Source of the DNA: Beaufortia kweichowensis
Taxonomy: Eukaryota > Chordata > Actinopteri > Cypriniformes > Gastromyzontidae
Reading direction: 5' to 3'
Length of the DNA: 64,000 nucleotides
Assembly (NCBI GenBank): GCA_019155185.1
Contig: CM032794.1
Location: 17,416,946-17,480,945, forward strand
The notes beneath the pieces are model-generated. The model was not told the origin of the DNA. It did not search any database and saw only the letters and a list, made by a program, of their open reading frames with translations. Of the stretch, positions 61,741 through 64,000 are shown one piece after another. Position 1 is the first letter of the stretch; every line of letters begins with the position of its first letter. A program made the translations under genes and the position numbers.

Positions 61741-63388
61741 CTGAACACCAAAACAAACAGGAAAAATGAAATACAATTGAAGTAGATGAATATTAATATG
61801 TCTAGGAATGCAGCTAAGGTTATATAAATGTGTTCAATTGTAGAATGTGCTCTGGTGAAGCATTAAGGCCTATTAACAAGTCTGGGCACAAAATCAAGCA
61901 TGGCAAGATTTTAACATTAAGCAATGCTATCAATCTCTACTAATTCATTCATACAAAGTCTGAAACATTGTGATGAGCTGATCTTTTGTTTCATTGAAGG
62001 CTGTGTGGATTTTTTATGGATGCTAAACAATTTATTGTTGGAGAATTACACAAATGTGGCACCAGATTGAGTGTGAATATATCTTTTATACTTGTGTGTT
62101 GCATTGACCTGGTGTGAACAGGCCTTTAGGCTTCATGGTTACAGTTGTGACTGTGATAAAACATAGTGAGAGCTAAACAGTCATCACTTGTTTACAGAGT
62201 TATCTTTACTAATCACAACTAAATCTAACCCATTCTGCTGCTTTTTTGCTGCATCTGGAGCTCCTGTTGGTTCACAGTTTTTGGCTTATTTGAAAGAATG
62301 ATGTTTTTTATGGACAGTGTCTGTATTGCTCTGTTTGGCTGTAGGAGCTAAAAGCACAATGTTTCTCTTTTGTATTTAGCACACACACATACACACAATC
62401 TTCCTCCAGCCAGTCATGGACAGGCTCAGGACACGTATAAAGTGGATGAAACATGAAATACTTGAAATATGGTGCATCTTTAATTTTTTTTAATAGCTAT
62501 TATTCTCATCTTTCTCTCTTTTACAAACATGCACACTCTTATAACTCTTCTGAGACACAACAATATTATCTCCAACCCTCTTTCTCCATTCATTTATACA
62601 CATGCACTAATTGTATGCATGTCTGTACACTCTTTTAACAATATGCCTTGTAAACTTCAACCGATAGCCTTCTTTAATAGCCATGGCAATCAAAACAACA
62701 TAATAAATTAAAGCCTTTGTCACAGTTAGTTAGATATTGTTTAATGAACTTTTGCTTGAGTTGTTTTTTATGGCAAATGGCCCTTTTGTTTTGCATGTTA
62801 CCTTATTTTGGGCCGTTGGTTTTTTAAACACTTTGACTATTTCTGCGAGTTTTAATGTTGGAATTGTAATATGTACACTGAAAGGCTTCAGCCCAGGTAG
62901 TGATGTGTAATGTGCAATTTGGTTACAGTGGAGTTTTTGTAATAATGGAATGAAACATGTTTACAGCATCATTAAAATCTTTTTTTCTTGCAAACATACT
63001 GTAAATATCCTGTATGTGTTTGTATATATATATATATATATAAATCTCACCTTAAAAATCCAATTTATTCATTTTAATTGTGTATTAGGCAAAAACTAAG
63101 TACACAATAAGGGCTGCAAACCAGAGGGGTGTGACATTTGTGACATTTTAAGTATGTTCAGTGTTAAATCTTTTGGTTTCTAATAAATAACTTCAAATTG
63201 ATTAGGAATTCACTTGTGTCCTTGTGGTGGTAGAAAGAGCTCATTAAGAGCCTTTATTTGATAAAGATTATCATTGTCACTTACAAAATGTCCAAAATGT
63301 CACTTACAACTTCTCTTTCAACATTACCCTATTTAATTATGAAAACATGAAATGTTTTTTATTATATCACTTATACATTATGTGTATT
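61741..63388. other. 3' UTR of the OGA-like gene and intergenic DNA
   Basis: No coding exon recognised. Candidate poly(A) signals on the plus strand include aataaa at about 63182. A TA dinucleotide run is at 63023-63042. The SLC14-type gene converges from the right with its stop at 63389-63391. Confidence 0.5.
63023..63042. repeat. (TA)n microsatellite
   Basis: About ten TA units in otherwise AT-rich non-coding DNA. Confidence 0.9.
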
Positions 63389-63895
63389 TCACACATCAGC
63401 AACATTGGTATTTGCCTCAGTCCATTGGTTGTGTGAGTTTAAGTTCATTTCTGGCGAGGTAACTTTTCCAATAGGGATTCTGTATTTTCTGAGATTTTTC
63501 CCTGTCAGCAGCAGCATCAAAGTGCCTGTCAAAGTGGCAGCCCAACTGCTGGCTGGAAGACCCACCTGCACAAGTGAGAAGCAAATACATAAACACTGAC
63601 TATATACAGAGAGGCTTAATGAGTTGTGTGTGTGTACTCACCAATCCTAGCAGGTTGCCAAAAGCAAAGTCTAAATAAGATGAAAGAAAGGCTGCAGAAA
63701 GAAGAAATACTTTAGTTGTAGGAAAAAAACAACAACAAAGGTTTTTGTTTGTGCATTACTCACCACTTGCAATAGATAAGAGGTGTGTTCGCCAACTAAA
63801 GATGAAAAGCGCCCCCACGGCCATGCAACCCAGAGCACCATTAAACCCTGCAAGGCCAGAGTATAAAAAGGCCCGCTGCACTGACACAGACAGAC
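63389..63895 (-). CDS. slc14a2: Urea transporter (SLC14 family), last three exons
   Basis: Exons 63764-63895, 63642-63691 and 63389-63565 are in phase; the gene continues to the right of the window. They encode FLYSGLAGFNGALGCMAVGA, FIFSWRTHLLSIAS, then AFLSSYLDFAFGNLLGLVGL, PASSWAATLTGTLMLLL and the tail KYRIPIGKVTSPEMN. These match the second half of SLC14 urea channels (YNGALGCMAIGG, VGLPTCTWPFCLATL, YRMPLSKVTYPEEN in mammalian UT proteins). This repeat forms part of the urea pore in the plasma membrane. The last cytosolic stretch is short. Whether it is the SLC14A2 or another fish UT branch cannot be decided from this part, so the symbol is tentative. Confidence 0.82.
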
Positions 63896-64000
63896 CTGCG
63901 GGGGGCGACAGAGATCATCCGAAAAGAGATTTAAACTAAAACTGATACAGATGAGCCATTGCTATTATCCTAATTCAGGTATATATGTTACTTTCAATAC

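Overview
The window looks like nuclear DNA of a ray-finned fish, most likely a cypriniform (carp/zebrafish-like). Genes are split by GT-AG introns, intergenic DNA is AT-rich, and the repeats are of fish type: tRNA-derived SINEs, Tc1-like non-autonomous elements, and a palindromic MITE whose arms carry 'ggatagttc'. No prokaryotic operon, CRISPR array or phage is present. Exons below were read by eye from splice signals, reading frame and remembered family sequences; no search was run.

Layout. (1) 2.7-6.7 kb, minus: 5' half of acin1 (acinus; SAP domain exon plus a long low-complexity exon), with its 3' half beyond the left edge. (2) 9.2-15.4 kb, minus: efs, a Cas-family SH3 adaptor. (3) 18.3-22.2 kb, plus: dhrs4, a short-chain dehydrogenase with a PTS1-like end. 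(4) 22.9-28.2 kb, minus: tinf2 (TIN2 of shelterin), tail to tail with dhrs4 and with a visible short/long isoform choice. (5) 29.5-32.4 kb, plus: cideb. (6) 33.5-37.1 kb, minus: homez, here with an N-terminal C2H2 finger and three homeodomains. These six genes all have human counterparts on 14q11-q12, so this part is an ancestral linkage block.

(7) 38.1-39.8 kb, plus: a RING-less TRIM16-like B-box/SPRY gene whose SPRY domain is broken by a stop and a frameshift. (8) 40-45 kb: repeat-rich stretch with a 116-bp GA array, a solitary 5S rRNA gene (minus) and a 100-N assembly gap. (9) 45.3-48.1 kb, minus: butyrophilin-like receptor (IgV-IgC-TM-B30.2). (10) 49.1-51.4 kb, minus: ccdc166-like coiled-coil protein, head to head with (11) 52.0-61.7 kb, plus: an O-GlcNAcase (OGA) paralogue with conserved catalytic residues. 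(12) 63.4 kb to the right edge, minus: 3' exons of a urea transporter (SLC14).

The genes do not form a pathway. The main points for a second look are the tinf2 isoform switch, the ZHX-like homez architecture, the broken TRIM gene, two likely GC-AG introns, an unresolved exon junction in the OGA paralogue, a duplicated segment in acin1 introns, and the solitary 5S gene. I found no convincing new biological system.
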